From Pseudomonas zanjanensis (GTDB taxonomy: Bacteria > Pseudomonadota > Gammaproteobacteria > Pseudomonadales > Pseudomonadaceae): a DNA stretch of 64,000 bases. A model generated the notes under the pieces. It was not told the DNA's origin. It searched no databases and saw nothing but the letters and a program-made list of their open reading frames with translations. Positions 1 to 10,617 of this stretch are shown here, one piece after another. The stretch lies in assembly GCF_014268745.2 (NCBI RefSeq), contig NZ_JABWRB020000001.1:1426001-1490000 (forward strand), given 5' to 3'. The position numbers and the translations under genes were made by a program. Each line of letters opens with the position of its first letter. Positions within the stretch are counted from its first letter, which is position 1.

Positions 1-1
1 C

Positions 2-2157
<2,156 letters not shown>

Positions 2158-2167
2158 ATTCATTCTC

Positions 2168-2663
2168 TGTGGGAGCGGGCTTGCTCGCGAAGGCGTAGTG
2201 TCAGTCGCCATCAATGCTGAATGTACCGCCGCCTTCGCGAGCAAGCCCGCTCCCACAAGGGATTTGTGGTGAGCAGAGTTCCCGCAGTCATCCGGGAACA
2301 AACTGTGGGAGCAAGCCTGCTCGCGATAGCGGTGGGTCAGTCAACGCAATGCTGGCTAATTCGCCGCCATCGCGAGCAAGCTCAGCTCCCACAGGGATTT
2401 GTGGTGAGCAGAGTTCCCGCAGTCATCCGGGAACAAACTGTGGGAGCGAGCCTGCTCGCGATAGCGGTGGGTCAGTCAACGCAATGCTGGCTGATCCGCC
2501 GCCATCGCGAGCAAGCTCAGCTCCCACAAGGGATTTGTGGTGAGCAGAGTTCCCGCAGTCATCCGGGAACAAACTGTGGGAGCAAGCCTGCTCGCGATAG
2601 CGGTGGGTCAGTCAACACAATGCTGGCTGATCCACCGCCATCGCGAGCAGGCTCGCTCCCACA
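2168..2663. repeat. tandem REPIN array (four REP doublets)
   Basis: Fills the iolG-to-dehydrogenase gap. Four REP doublets follow one another, each with a left arm of the GTGGGAGC..CTTGCTCGCGA type and its inverted partner ending GCTCCCACA. From the second doublet on, the doublet plus a spacer containing GTGGTGAGCAGAGTTCCCGC repeats as a unit of about 135 bases (spacer starts near 2259, 2394 and 2530). Arms vary in a few bases (GCGGGC, GCAAGC, GCGAGC). ORFs that read through this block are artefacts. Confidence 0.95.
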
Positions 2664-2696
2664 GGGCCCGGCGTTATTTCCAGATAAGGAGCTTTC

Positions 2697-3749
2697 ATGC
2701 GAATCGGACTAGTCGGCTACGGCAAGGGTGGGCGGTTCTTTCATGCGCCGCTGATCAGCAGCCTGCCAGGGGCTACGTTTGTCGGCGTGGTGACGCGGTC
2801 CGCCGAGCGCCGTCAACAATTGGCCAGCGATCACCCGGATGCCCAGGCCTTCGACACCCTCGAACAATTGGTGGCGGCCGGCGTCGATGCGGTGGTGGTG
2901 TCCACCCCTTTGGACGGTCGCCCGGCCATTGTGATGCAGGCCATCGAACTCGGCGTGGCGGTGGTCAGCGACAAACCATTCGCCCCTGACGCCGCCCAGG
3001 CCGAGGCCATGGTGTTGGCCGCCGAACAACGCGGCGTGCCGCTGAGCGTGTACCAGAACCGTCGCTGGGATTCGGATTTCCTGACCTTGCGCAAACTGCT
3101 GGCCTCTGGTGCCCTCGGGCAAATCATCCGTTTTGAATCCAGCGTCGAGCGTTATTCGCCAACGTCGGTGGGCAAAGGCAGCGGCGGCGGGTTTCTGCGC
3201 GACCTCGGCAGCCATCTGGTGGACCAGGCGCTGCAATTGTTCGGCCCGGTGGTGCGGGTCTACGCCGAGCTGGATTATCGGCAGCCGGACCAGGTGTTCG
3301 ACAACGGTTTCTTCATGTCCCTGACCCATGCCAGCGGCGTGATTTCCCACTTGAGCGGCAATTGCGTGCAAAACGCAGCGCGCCCGCGTTTTCGGGTCAA
3401 CGGCACCCAGGGCTGCTACACCGTCGAAGGTCTGGATGGGCAAGAGGCCCAGGCGCTGGCCGGCTTGAGCCCGGCGACCGAGGGCGAACGCTGGGGGGCG
3501 GAAGAACATCGACGCTGGGGCTGGTTCGAACACGGCACCGAGCGCGAGCGAGTGACTTCCGAACGTGGCTGCTGGCTGGCGTTCTACCAACAACTGCAAA
3601 GCGCGTTGCAGGACGCTGGCCCGCTGCCGGTGGAGGCCCGTGACGCATTGGCCACCACGCGCCTCCTCGATGCGGCCAGGCAGAGTGCCGAGCAGGGCGA
3701 AGTGGTGTGTTTATCCGCGCCTGTGGGACATGGAATAAAAAACGAATAA
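2697..3749 (+). CDS. Gfo/Idh/MocA oxidoreductase, scyllo-inositol dehydrogenase-like
   Basis: NAD(P)-dependent oxidoreductase of 350 residues. The nucleotide site reads GYGKGGRFFHAPLI, typical of the YdgJ/IolW branch known for NADP-dependent scyllo-inositol 2-dehydrogenases; the catalytic Lys lies in SDKPFAP instead of the EKP of iolG. The ATG at 2697 has the ribosome site TAAGGAG at 2684-2690. Position between iolG and an inositol-type importer suggests it interconverts inositol stereoisomers or their inososes; the branch assignment is from motif memory and the precise substrate is inference. The REPIN array in front may uncouple it from iolG. Confidence 0.8.
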   Translation: MRIGLVGYGKGGRFFHAPLISSLPGATFVGVVTRSAERRQQLASDHPDAQAFDTLEQLVAAGVDAVVVSTPLDGRPAIVMQAIELGVAVVSDKPFAPDAAQAEAMVLAAEQRGVPLSVYQNRRWDSDFLTLRKLLASGALGQIIRFESSVERYSPTSVGKGSGGGFLRDLGSHLVDQALQLFGPVVRVYAELDYRQPDQVFDNGFFMSLTHASGVISHLSGNCVQNAARPRFRVNGTQGCYTVEGLDGQEAQALAGLSPATEGERWGAEEHRRWGWFEHGTERERVTSERGCWLAFYQQLQSALQDAGPLPVEARDALATTRLLDAARQSAEQGEVVCLSAPVGHGIKNE

Positions 3750-3769
3750 AATTCTAAAATCAGTTGATA

Positions 3770-3785
3770 TGGAAAATATTTTCCA
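3770..3785. promoter_or_regulatory. 16-bp perfect palindrome, candidate IolR operator
   Basis: TGGAAAATATTTTCCA is its own reverse complement and contains GGAA-N6-TTCC, the form I recall for operators of the RpiR-family inositol repressor IolR in rhizobia. It lies 20 bases after the dehydrogenase stop and about 310 bases before the importer genes. Related half-perfect copies occur at 26657-26700 in front of another Gfo/Idh/MocA gene. No iolR gene is in the window. Confidence 0.55.
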
Positions 3786-3891
3786 ATAAAGTCGATTCCA
3801 GGTTACCGACAACCCTGTTTGCCTCCTGCCAAGCCAGCCTTGAACGGACGACAGACGAAACAAAAACAAGAAACACAGCTAGGTACCGTCG

Positions 3892-4044
3892 ATGAAAACC
3901 TTCAGCCGCTCTGCGTTTCACCTGCCACATCTGCTGCGCCTGTCCGCAGTCCTCCCCCTGTTCGAATCCCTGTGTATCCAGCGCAAGGGCGCCATGGTCT
4001 GTTGCATGCCCGGTGCGCCTATCGTGCGCTTGCCCCGTTCCTGA
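3892..4044 (+). CDS. candidate 50-residue leader ORF before the importer
   Basis: A short frame, MKTFSRSAFHLPHLLRL... to ...IVRLPRS, with a hydrophobic middle and a Cys-Cys pair (MVCCMPGAP). It ends 51 bases before the binding-protein start. Only a weak ribosome site is visible. It is not a known family to me; it could be a leader peptide controlling the importer, or a chance ORF in a long 5' untranslated region. A longer overlapping frame from 3819 that runs into the binding-protein gene is not credible, because it crosses the signal-peptide region in another frame. The rest of the 346-base gap holds only the palindrome at 3770. Confidence 0.35.
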   Translation: MKTFSRSAFHLPHLLRLSAVLPLFESLCIQRKGAMVCCMPGAPIVRLPRS

Positions 4045-4095
4045 TCCGTCACGCCTTATCCATAAAACCAACAAAAAAGTGGAGAAAGACCGTTC

Positions 4096-5019
4096 ATGAA
4101 GACCAAGACCCGTATCGCCTCGCTGGCCCTGTCGTTGATGCTCACCAGCGGCGCTGCCCTGGCGGACCTGAAGATCGGCGTCAGCATGTCCCAGTTCGAT
4201 GACACCTGGTTGACCTACCTGCGCGAGTCCATGGACAAGAAAGCCAAGTCCTTGCCCGATGGCGTCACCCTGCAGTTCGAAGACGCGCGCAGTGACGTGG
4301 TCAAGCAACTGAGCCAGGTGGAAAGCTTCATCAGCCAGAAGGTCGATGCGCTCATCGTCAACCCTGTGGACACCGCCGCGACCCAGCGCATCACCAAGGC
4401 CGCGGTGGCTGCCGGTATCCCACTGGTGTACGTCAACCGCCGCCCGGACGATCCGAAATTGCCGGAAGGGGTGGTCACCGTGGCCTCCGATGACCTCGAA
4501 GCCGGGCGCATGCAGATGCAATACCTGGCCGACAAGATGGGCGGCAAGGGCGACATTGTGATCCTGTTGGGTGACCTGGCGAACAACTCCACCACTAACC
4601 GCACCAAGGGCGTCAAGGAAGTGCTGGCCAAGTACCCGGGCATCAAGATCGAACAGGAGCAGACCGGTACCTGGTCGCGGGACAAGGGTATGACCCTGGT
4701 CAACGACTGGCTGACCCAAGGCCGCGAGTTCAACGCGGTGGTGTCCAACAACGACGAAATGGCCATCGGTGCGGCCATGGCCCTCAAGCAAGCGGGTAAA
4801 GAGAAAGGCAGCGTATTGATTGCCGGGGTCGATGGCACGCCGGACGGTTTGAACGCTATCAAGAAAGGCCAAATGGCGGTCTCGGTGTTCCAGGACGCCA
4901 AGGGCCAGGCCGATGGCTCCATCGACACGGCGGTCAAAATGGCCAAGGGCGAGAAAATGGCGTCCGTCGTGGTGCCGTACCGCCTGATCACGCCGGACAA
5001 CGTCGATCAGTTCAAGTGA
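4096..5019 (+). CDS. ibpA: periplasmic sugar (inositol) ABC-binding protein
   Basis: 307-residue solute-binding protein of the ribose/galactose type (Peripla_BP_4). It starts with a clear Sec signal peptide whose Ala-rich end (SGAALA-D, residues 18-24) is followed at once by [14 protein letters not shown], the standard start of these proteins. Family landmarks include [34 protein letters not shown] and [14 protein letters not shown] 4096 has GGAGA at 4081-4085. It is followed by the matching double ATPase and permease, and preceded by iol genes, so the ligand is most likely myo-inositol; the Caulobacter ibpA-iatA-iatP set has the same order. Confidence 0.88.
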   Translation: MKTKTRIASLALSLMLTSGAALADLKIGVSMSQFDDTWLTYLRESMDKKAKSLPDGVTLQFEDARSDVVKQLSQVESFISQKVDALIVNPVDTAATQRITKAAVAAGIPLVYVNRRPDDPKLPEGVVTVASDDLEAGRMQMQYLADKMGGKGDIVILLGDLANNSTTNRTKGVKEVLAKYPGIKIEQEQTGTWSRDKGMTLVNDWLTQGREFNAVVSNNDEMAIGAAMALKQAGKEKGSVLIAGVDGTPDGLNAIKKGQMAVSVFQDAKGQADGSIDTAVKMAKGEKMASVVVPYRLITPDNVDQFK

Positions 5020-5092
5020 CGTTCAACCCGGTCCCACCACAACAATAAGCAGGCAAGGTTGCAACGCCACCTTGCCGAGGGAGTACCTGATC

Positions 5093-6646
5093 ATGTTCGC
5101 TTCAGCGACTGCTTCGAGCGCCCCGGCCATGACTTTCCAGCCGGACGTATTACTTGATGAGCCGTACCTGCTGGAAGTCGTCAATGTCAGCAAGGGCTTT
5201 CCCGGTGTGGTGGCCTTGTCCGATGTTCAATTGCGGGTGCGTCCCGGCTCCGTGCTGGCCCTGATGGGGGAAAACGGTGCGGGCAAATCCACCTTGATGA
5301 AGATCATCGCCGGCATCTACCAGCCGGACGCCGGCGAACTGCGCCTGCGCGGCAAACCGGTGACCTTCGACACGCCGCTGGCGGCGTTGCAGGCCGGCAT
5401 CGCGATGATCCATCAGGAACTGAACCTGATGCCCCACATGAGCATCGCCGAAAACATCTGGATCGGCCGCGAGCAGCTCAACGGCCTGCACATGGTCGAC
5501 CATGGCGAAATGCACCGCTGCACCGCCCGGCTGCTGGAGCGCCTGCGCATCAAGCTCGACCCCGAGGAGCAGGTGGGCAACCTGAGCATTGCCGAGCGAC
5601 AGATGGTGGAGATTGCCAAGGCTGTCTCGTATGACTCCGACATCCTGATCATGGATGAGCCGACTTCGGCCATCACCGAGACCGAAGTCGCCCACCTGTT
5701 CTCGATCATTGCCGACCTCAAGTCCCAGGGCAAAGGCATCATCTACATCACCCATAAGATGAACGAAGTGTTTGCCATCGCCGATGAAGTGGCGGTGTTT
5801 CGCGACGGCGCCTATATCGGCCTGCAACGGGCCGACAGCATGGACGGCGACAGCCTGATCTCGATGATGGTCGGGCGTGAGCTGAGCCAATTGTTCCCGG
5901 TGCGCGAGCAACCCATCGGTGAGTTGGTGCTGTCGGTGCGCGGCCTGAGCCTGGACGGCATCTTCAAAGGCGTGTCCTTCGACCTGCATGCCGGGGAGAT
6001 CCTGGGCATCGCCGGGTTGATGGGCTCGGGCCGGACCAACGTGGCCGAAGCGATTTTCGGCGTGACCCCGAGCACCGGCGGCGAAATCCTGCTGGACGGC
6101 CAACCGGTGCGCATCAGCGACCCGCACATGGCCATCGAGAAAGGCTTCGCGCTGTTGACCGAGGACCGCAAGCTCAGTGGCCTGTTCCCGTGCCTGTCGG
6201 TGCTGGAAAACATGGAGATGGCCGTGCTGCCCCATTACGTGGGCAACGGCTTCATCCAGCAGAAAGCCCTGCGCGCCTTGTGTGAGGACATGTGCAAGAA
6301 ACTGCGGGTCAAGACCCCGTCGCTGGAGCAGTGCATCGACACGTTGTCTGGCGGCAACCAGCAGAAAGCGCTGCTGGCCCGCTGGCTGATGACCAATCCA
6401 CGCATCCTGATCCTCGACGAGCCGACCCGCGGCATCGATGTCGGCGCCAAGGCCGAGATCTACCGGCTCATCGCCTATCTCGCCAGCGAAGGCATGGCGG
6501 TGATCATGATTTCCTCGGAACTGCCGGAAGTATTGGGCATGAGCGACCGGGTCATGGTGATGCACGAAGGCGACCTGATGGGCACGCTCGACCGCAGCGA
6601 AGCGACCCAGGAACGCGTGATGCAACTGGCCTCGGGCCTGTCCTGA
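5093..6646 (+). CDS. iatA: sugar ABC importer ATPase, two nucleotide domains
   Basis: 517-residue RbsA/IatA-type protein that energises inositol/sugar uptake at the inner membrane. The first half carries a normal Walker A (GENGAGKST), a diverged signature ([14 protein letters not shown]) and Walker B ([10 protein letters not shown]). The second half has the degenerate Walker A ([10 protein letters not shown]), usual in this family, with signature LSGGNQQK and Walker [15 protein letters not shown] 5093 was chosen over an upstream TTG because GAGGGAG ends 9 bases before it. It lies 73 bases after the binding protein; a REP doublet separates it from the permease. Confidence 0.93.
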   Translation: MFASATASSAPAMTFQPDVLLDEPYLLEVVNVSKGFPGVVALSDVQLRVRPGSVLALMGENGAGKSTLMKIIAGIYQPDAGELRLRGKPVTFDTPLAALQAGIAMIHQELNLMPHMSIAENIWIGREQLNGLHMVDHGEMHRCTARLLERLRIKLDPEEQVGNLSIAERQMVEIAKAVSYDSDILIMDEPTSAITETEVAHLFSIIADLKSQGKGIIYITHKMNEVFAIADEVAVFRDGAYIGLQRADSMDGDSLISMMVGRELSQLFPVREQPIGELVLSVRGLSLDGIFKGVSFDLHAGEILGIAGLMGSGRTNVAEAIFGVTPSTGGEILLDGQPVRISDPHMAIEKGFALLTEDRKLSGLFPCLSVLENMEMAVLPHYVGNGFIQQKALRALCEDMCKKLRVKTPSLEQCIDTLSGGNQQKALLARWLMTNPRILILDEPTRGIDVGAKAEIYRLIAYLASEGMAVIMISSELPEVLGMSDRVMVMHEGDLMGTLDRSEATQERVMQLASGLS

Positions 6647-6682
6647 TGCCTTTTGGCTCAGGTAAATAAAGTCGAGCAAAAA

Positions 6683-6770
6683 TGTGGCGAGGGAGCTTGC
6701 TCCCGCTGGGGCGCGAAGCGGCCCTGTGTCGGCTCGCAATACGGCCCAGCGGAGCAAGTTCCCTGGCCAC
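6683..6770. repeat. REP doublet between ATPase and permease genes
   Basis: GTGGCGAGGGAGCTTGCTCC... is followed about 60 bases later by an inverted, slightly decayed partner (GGAGCAAGTTCCCTGGCCAC). It sits inside the importer operon, where such hairpins often stabilise the upstream message or lower downstream expression. Confidence 0.9.
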
Positions 6771-6792
6771 GGATCAAAAAAGGTGATTGGCT

Positions 6793-7815
6793 ATGAACGC
6801 GATACTGGAAAACAAACCCGCGGCAGCACCGAACAGGACCCGGCGGCGGTTGCCGACGGAACTGAGCATCTTCCTGGTGCTGATCGGCATCGGCCTGGTG
6901 TTCGAAATGTTCGGCTGGATCATGCGTGACCAGAGTTTCCTGATGAACTCCCAGCGCCTGGTGCTGATGATCCTGCAAGTGTCGATCATCGGCCTGCTGG
7001 CCATCGGCGTGACCCAGGTGATCATTACCACCGGCATCGACCTGTCGTCCGGCTCGGTGCTGGCGCTGTCGGCGATGATCGCCGCCAGCCTGGCCCAGAC
7101 CTCGGACTTCGCCCGGGCGGTGTTTCCCTCGCTGACGGACTTGCCGGTGTGGATACCCGTGGTGGCGGGGCTTGGGGTCGGGCTGCTGGCCGGGGCGATC
7201 AATGGCAGCATCATCGCCATTACCGGCATCCCGCCGTTCATCGCCACCCTCGGCATGATGGTCTCGGCCCGTGGCCTGGCACGCTACTACACCGAAGGCC
7301 AGCCGGTGAGCATGCTGTCCGATTCCTATACCGCCATTGGCCATGGCGCGATGCCGGTGATCATCTTCCTGGTGGTGGCGGTGATCTTCCACATTGCCCT
7401 GCGCTACACCAAGTACGGCAAGTACACCTACGCCATTGGCGGCAACATGCAGGCGGCGCGCACATCGGGCATCAACGTCAAGCGCCACTTGGTGATCGTC
7501 TACAGCATTGCCGGGTTGCTCGCGGGGTTGGCTGGCGTGGTGGCCTCGGCGCGGGCGGCGACCGGCCAGGCGGGCATGGGCATGTCCTATGAGCTGGACG
7601 CGATTGCGGCGGCGGTGATCGGCGGCACCAGCCTGGCGGGTGGGGTGGGGCGCATCACCGGGACGGTGATCGGGGCGCTGATCCTCGGGGTGATGGCCAG
7701 CGGTTTTACCTTCGTCGGGGTCGATGCCTACATCCAGGACATCATCAAGGGCTTGATCATTGTGGTGGCGGTGGTCATCGACCAGTACCGCAACAAGCGC
7801 AAACTCAAGCGCTGA
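6793..7815 (+). CDS. iatP: sugar (inositol) ABC importer permease
   Basis: 340-residue polytopic inner-membrane permease of the RbsC family. It has about eight to ten hydrophobic segments (for example LSIFLVLIGIGLVFEMF and IIGLLAIGVTQVIITTGIDL), the conserved GIDLSSGSVLALSAM stretch and the cytoplasmic loop IGGNMQAARTSGINV that contacts the ATPase. The ATG at 6793 follows AAAAAAGGTG at 6775-6784; a TTG six bases earlier is possible. It completes the ibpA-iatA-iatP set and is followed by a hairpin. Confidence 0.92.
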   Translation: MNAILENKPAAAPNRTRRRLPTELSIFLVLIGIGLVFEMFGWIMRDQSFLMNSQRLVLMILQVSIIGLLAIGVTQVIITTGIDLSSGSVLALSAMIAASLAQTSDFARAVFPSLTDLPVWIPVVAGLGVGLLAGAINGSIIAITGIPPFIATLGMMVSARGLARYYTEGQPVSMLSDSYTAIGHGAMPVIIFLVVAVIFHIALRYTKYGKYTYAIGGNMQAARTSGINVKRHLVIVYSIAGLLAGLAGVVASARAATGQAGMGMSYELDAIAAAVIGGTSLAGGVGRITGTVIGALILGVMASGFTFVGVDAYIQDIIKGLIIVVAVVIDQYRNKRKLKR

Positions 7816-7836
7816 TCCGCAAAAGTTGCGACAAAG

Positions 7837-7859
7837 CGCCACGCCTGACCCGCGTGGCG
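7837..7859 (+). terminator. hairpin after importer operon
   Basis: CGCCACGC at 7837-7844 pairs with GCGTGGCG at 7852-7859 over a 7-base loop. Only a loose T-rich tail follows, so termination is likely but not certain. The rest of 7816-8142 (327 bases) shows no gene. Confidence 0.6.
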
Positions 7860-8142
7860 TTGCCATTTGTCTTCTTAATACAGCAATTGCACCGAATTTC
7901 TTGTTATAAACGCACTCCGATGACTGCTAAAAGCCTGTCAGAGAACATTTGAGGGGGTTGTCGGACATTTTCCCTATGTTTTCAGTTGCTGAGGCCTCGA
8001 CTCGGCCTTAGACTGCCGCCCCTCGTAAATTGAGTGCCGGGTGGCGCTTGCAATAGACGGCGCCTTTCCCGATGAGCGTGGCAGCTGCGCTGCGGGACGC
8101 TCCATAATTCGCCTTAATGCACGTTTTTTTATAGAGAAATCA

Positions 8143-8547
8143 ATGACAAAGGAAAAGTTGCTGGCCATGCCGGCGGATGACTACATGAATGCCGAGCAGC
8201 TGGCTTTCTTCACCAAGCTGTTGCAGAACATGAAAGTCGAAACCCACGAGCGCATCGAACAGAACCGAATCGCCATTGAGAGCCTGGACACCCCGGCCGA
8301 CCCGGCGGACGCTGCTTCCGTAGAAGAAGAGCGTACCTGGCTGGTCAACGCCATCGATCGCGACCAGCGCATGCTGCCTCAACTGGAGCAGGCCCTGGAC
8401 CGCATCAACGACGACAGCTTCGGCTGGTGCGACGACAGCGGCGAGCCGATCGGCCTCAAGCGCCTGCTGATCAGCCCGACCACCAAGTACTGCATCGAAG
8501 CCCAGGAACGTCACGAACAGATCGACAAGCACCAGCGTCAGGCCTGA
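8143..8547 (+). CDS. dksA2: DksA2-like RNA polymerase secondary-channel factor without full zinc site
   Basis: 134-residue TraR/DksA-family protein expected to act with ppGpp on RNA polymerase. The coiled-coil tip keeps the key acidic pattern (DPADAAS: Asp53, Asp56, Ala58). The zinc finger is reduced: of four cysteines only Cys96 and Cys117 remain, with Ser99 and Ala120 in the other two places. This is the pattern known for P. aeruginosa DksA2, a paralogue that works when zinc is scarce and zinc-dependent DksA fails; length and sequence feel match it closely. In other pseudomonads dksA2 is under Zur control; I see only a half-site (GTTATAA near 7911), not a convincing Zur box. Confidence 0.82.
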   Translation: MTKEKLLAMPADDYMNAEQLAFFTKLLQNMKVETHERIEQNRIAIESLDTPADPADAASVEEERTWLVNAIDRDQRMLPQLEQALDRINDDSFGWCDDSGEPIGLKRLLISPTTKYCIEAQERHEQIDKHQRQA

Positions 8548-8561
8548 TTCGCGTTGTTCAA

Positions 8562-8600
8562 AAAGATCGCGACCTTTTGACGAAGGCCGCGATCTTTTGC
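8562..8600 (+). terminator. intrinsic terminator after dksA2-like gene
   Basis: AAAGATCGCG at 8562-8571 pairs with CGCGATCTTT at 8588-8597, and a short T run follows. It lies 15 bases after the stop. Confidence 0.85.
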
Positions 8601-8724
8601 TTTCGCCGGTACCTGTTCGTCTACTCCCGTTGACCTGCTGCAAGAACACGACTAATGGACCATGGATAATGGCTCGGTAGTGGCGTTTAATGCGGTCATA
8701 ACAACGAGAATGTGGGTGACGAAC

Positions 8725-10329
8725 ATGGCGACAGACGGAACGCTGGCGGGTGCGGTGCCGGCCTCGGTACCCGAAACGAAAGGCGCGGCGCGCTGGCTGA
8801 CGCCGACCTTGCAGAGCCTGGCCCTGGCCTTGCTGCTGTGCGGTATGGCCTTGGGCGGCTGGTCGCTGTACTTGGGCCTGCCGCTGGTGATGCTGATCGT
8901 CTGGTTGCCGCGCCTGCGTTCACGCGTGGCCGCGGCAGCCGCACCCAGCACTGACACCCTGGCCGAGTTGACCCGCGACTTGTCCTACACCACCAGCCAT
9001 AACGCCCTGTCGGCCGCCGGTGTTGCCTATTCGGTCAAGCAACTGGCCGGCAAGGTCCAGTCCCAACTCGATGCGGCGGCGCAGATCGTCAGCAATGCCG
9101 AATCGATGATCGCCACTGAACAGGCCACTTCACAACTCAGTCAGCAAGCCCTGGGCGCCGCCAGCGAGGCCCATCGCAGCAGCGTGGCCGGGCGCAGCGA
9201 ACTGGTGGAGTCCATCAGCCGCATGCACCAGCTCAGCCAGCGGGCGAATGACAGCCGGGAATTGATCGAAGCCCTGAGCGTACGCAGCGATGAAATCCAG
9301 CGGGTCAGCCTGGTGATCCAATCGATCGCCAGCCAGACCAACCTGCTGGCGCTGAACGCGGCCATCGAGGCGGCCCGGGCCGGTGAGCATGGCCGTGGGT
9401 TCGCGGTGGTGGCCGATGAAGTTCGCGGCCTGGCCGGGCGTACCGCCGCGGCAACCGGCGAAGTCGGGGTGATGGTGGCCGACATCCAGCAGCGCACCGC
9501 CCAGGTGGTGGAGCAGATCCGCCAACTGGCCGCCGACCTGGACAGTGGTGTGCAGCAGGTCGAGCACACCGGCCAGCACCTGGAGAACATCGCCCGCCTT
9601 GCAGAAGGGGTTGAAACCCAGGTCGGTGCCATTGCCCAGGGCACTGACACCAATCGCGAACAACTCGACAGCCTGTTCCACGCCATCGAGCAGATGCGCA
9701 GCGACCTGTCCATCAGCGACCAGCAGACCCAGCGCCTGGCCGAGGCGGCGGTGCAGATGGAAGGCCAGGCCGAAACCATCAGCGAACGCCTGGCCGAGGT
9801 GGGCCTCGACGATTATCACCAGCGGGTCTACGACCTCGCGCGGGAAGGGGCAAGCCAGATCGCCGCGCAGTTCGAGGCCGATATCGACCAGGGCCGTGTC
9901 AGCCTCGAGGATTTGTTCGACCGTAACTATCAACCGATCCCCAATACCCAGCCGGCCAAATACCAGACCCGCTTCGACCGCTACACCGACCAGGTCCTGC
10001 CAGCGATCCAGGAACCGCTGCTGGCCCGTCACGAGGGCCTGGTGTTTGCGATTGCCTGCACCCAGCAGGGTTATGTGCCGACCCACAATAAGGTCTTCAG
10101 CCAGCCGCTGACCGGCGATCCCCAGGTGGACACGCTGAATAACCGCACCAAGCGCAAGTTCTCCGATCGCACCGGGATCCGCTGCGGCAGCCACCAGCAA
10201 CCGGTGCTGTTGCAGACCTACACCCGGGACACGGGGGAGTTGATGCATGACCTGTCCGTGCCAATCATGCTCAAGGGGCGTCATTGGGGCGGCTTGCGCT
10301 TGGGCTACAAACCCGAGAAGCCGCGCTAG
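8725..10329 (+). CDS. methyl-accepting chemotaxis protein with C-terminal sensor-like domain
   Basis: 534-residue chemoreceptor. Two closely spaced membrane segments (about residues 27-60) leave almost no periplasmic loop, so there is no external ligand domain. The signalling hairpin tip ([20 protein letters not shown]) lies near residues 200-220, unusually early. After the coiled coil comes a folded region of about 175 residues (from near residue 360) containing [16 protein letters not shown] and ending [20 protein letters not shown], which resembles PAS/Cache-like C-terminal sensors of some cytoplasmic-facing receptors. It probably senses an internal or membrane-linked signal. ATG 8725 is a choice; an in-frame ATG at 8662 would add 21 residues, and neither has a strong ribosome site. 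Confidence 0.88.
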   Translation: MATDGTLAGAVPASVPETKGAARWLTPTLQSLALALLLCGMALGGWSLYLGLPLVMLIVWLPRLRSRVAAAAAPSTDTLAELTRDLSYTTSHNALSAAGVAYSVKQLAGKVQSQLDAAAQIVSNAESMIATEQATSQLSQQALGAASEAHRSSVAGRSELVESISRMHQLSQRANDSRELIEALSVRSDEIQRVSLVIQSIASQTNLLALNAAIEAARAGEHGRGFAVVADEVRGLAGRTAAATGEVGVMVADIQQRTAQVVEQIRQLAADLDSGVQQVEHTGQHLENIARLAEGVETQVGAIAQGTDTNREQLDSLFHAIEQMRSDLSISDQQTQRLAEAAVQMEGQAETISERLAEVGLDDYHQRVYDLAREGASQIAAQFEADIDQGRVSLEDLFDRNYQPIPNTQPAKYQTRFDRYTDQVLPAIQEPLLARHEGLVFAIACTQQGYVPTHNKVFSQPLTGDPQVDTLNNRTKRKFSDRTGIRCGSHQQPVLLQTYTRDTGELMHDLSVPIMLKGRHWGGLRLGYKPEKPR

Positions 10330-10375
10330 GTTTCAATGCTATCGATGTGGCAAGGAAGCTTTTGTGGCGAGGGAG

Positions 10376-10617
10376 TCCCCGCCGCGTCGCCGACGCTGCG
10401 CTGTCGCGCAGCAAACAAGTGCTCGGCTTAAGATTGGGTGCGCGCGGGGAAAGAGGCCGTAGCTATCACTGGTGTGTCCGCACCCGCGAGGGAGAGTGGC
10501 CGGCACGGTATCGGCGTGGAGTCGTTGTAGGCACAGCAAGCTGTGACCACGTATGAGAGAGTGAATCCGTTCGCCACCGTGTTCCCCGCGCGCCATTCAA
10601 TCCTGCGAGGAATTGTC
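10376..10617 (+). ncRNA. candidate bridge RNA region of the IS110 element
   Basis: The non-coding left end, where IS110-group elements encode a bridge RNA whose loops pair with target and donor DNA. GCGAGGGAG at 10486-10494 is identical to the left target flank with its core (10367-10375). AGCAAGCT at 10535-10542 is the reverse complement of the right target flank AGCTTGCT (11990-11997). The two overlap at AG, as left and right target guides should around a dinucleotide core. ATGAGAG at 10553-10559 equals the element's right end (11985-11991), a candidate donor guide. The right donor guide was not found. RNA ends are not determinable by eye. Confidence 0.6.

Noticed and set aside
2214..2712. 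ORFs of 109-163 codons through the REP array
   Set aside because: They translate repeat units (SRASPLPQG-like text) and occur in every REP block of the window.
3760..4872. 370-codon minus-strand ORF
   Set aside because: It is the antisense of the leader region and binding-protein gene; no ribosome site, no family features, His/Gly/Gln-rich shadow composition.
5150..6757. 535-codon minus-strand ORF opposite the importer ATPase
   Set aside because: The plus strand has a textbook double ATPase; the antisense frame is an effect of high GC at third positions.
7905..7920. Zur box before the DksA2-like gene
   Set aside because: Only a half-site GTTATAA is present; the second half is missing.
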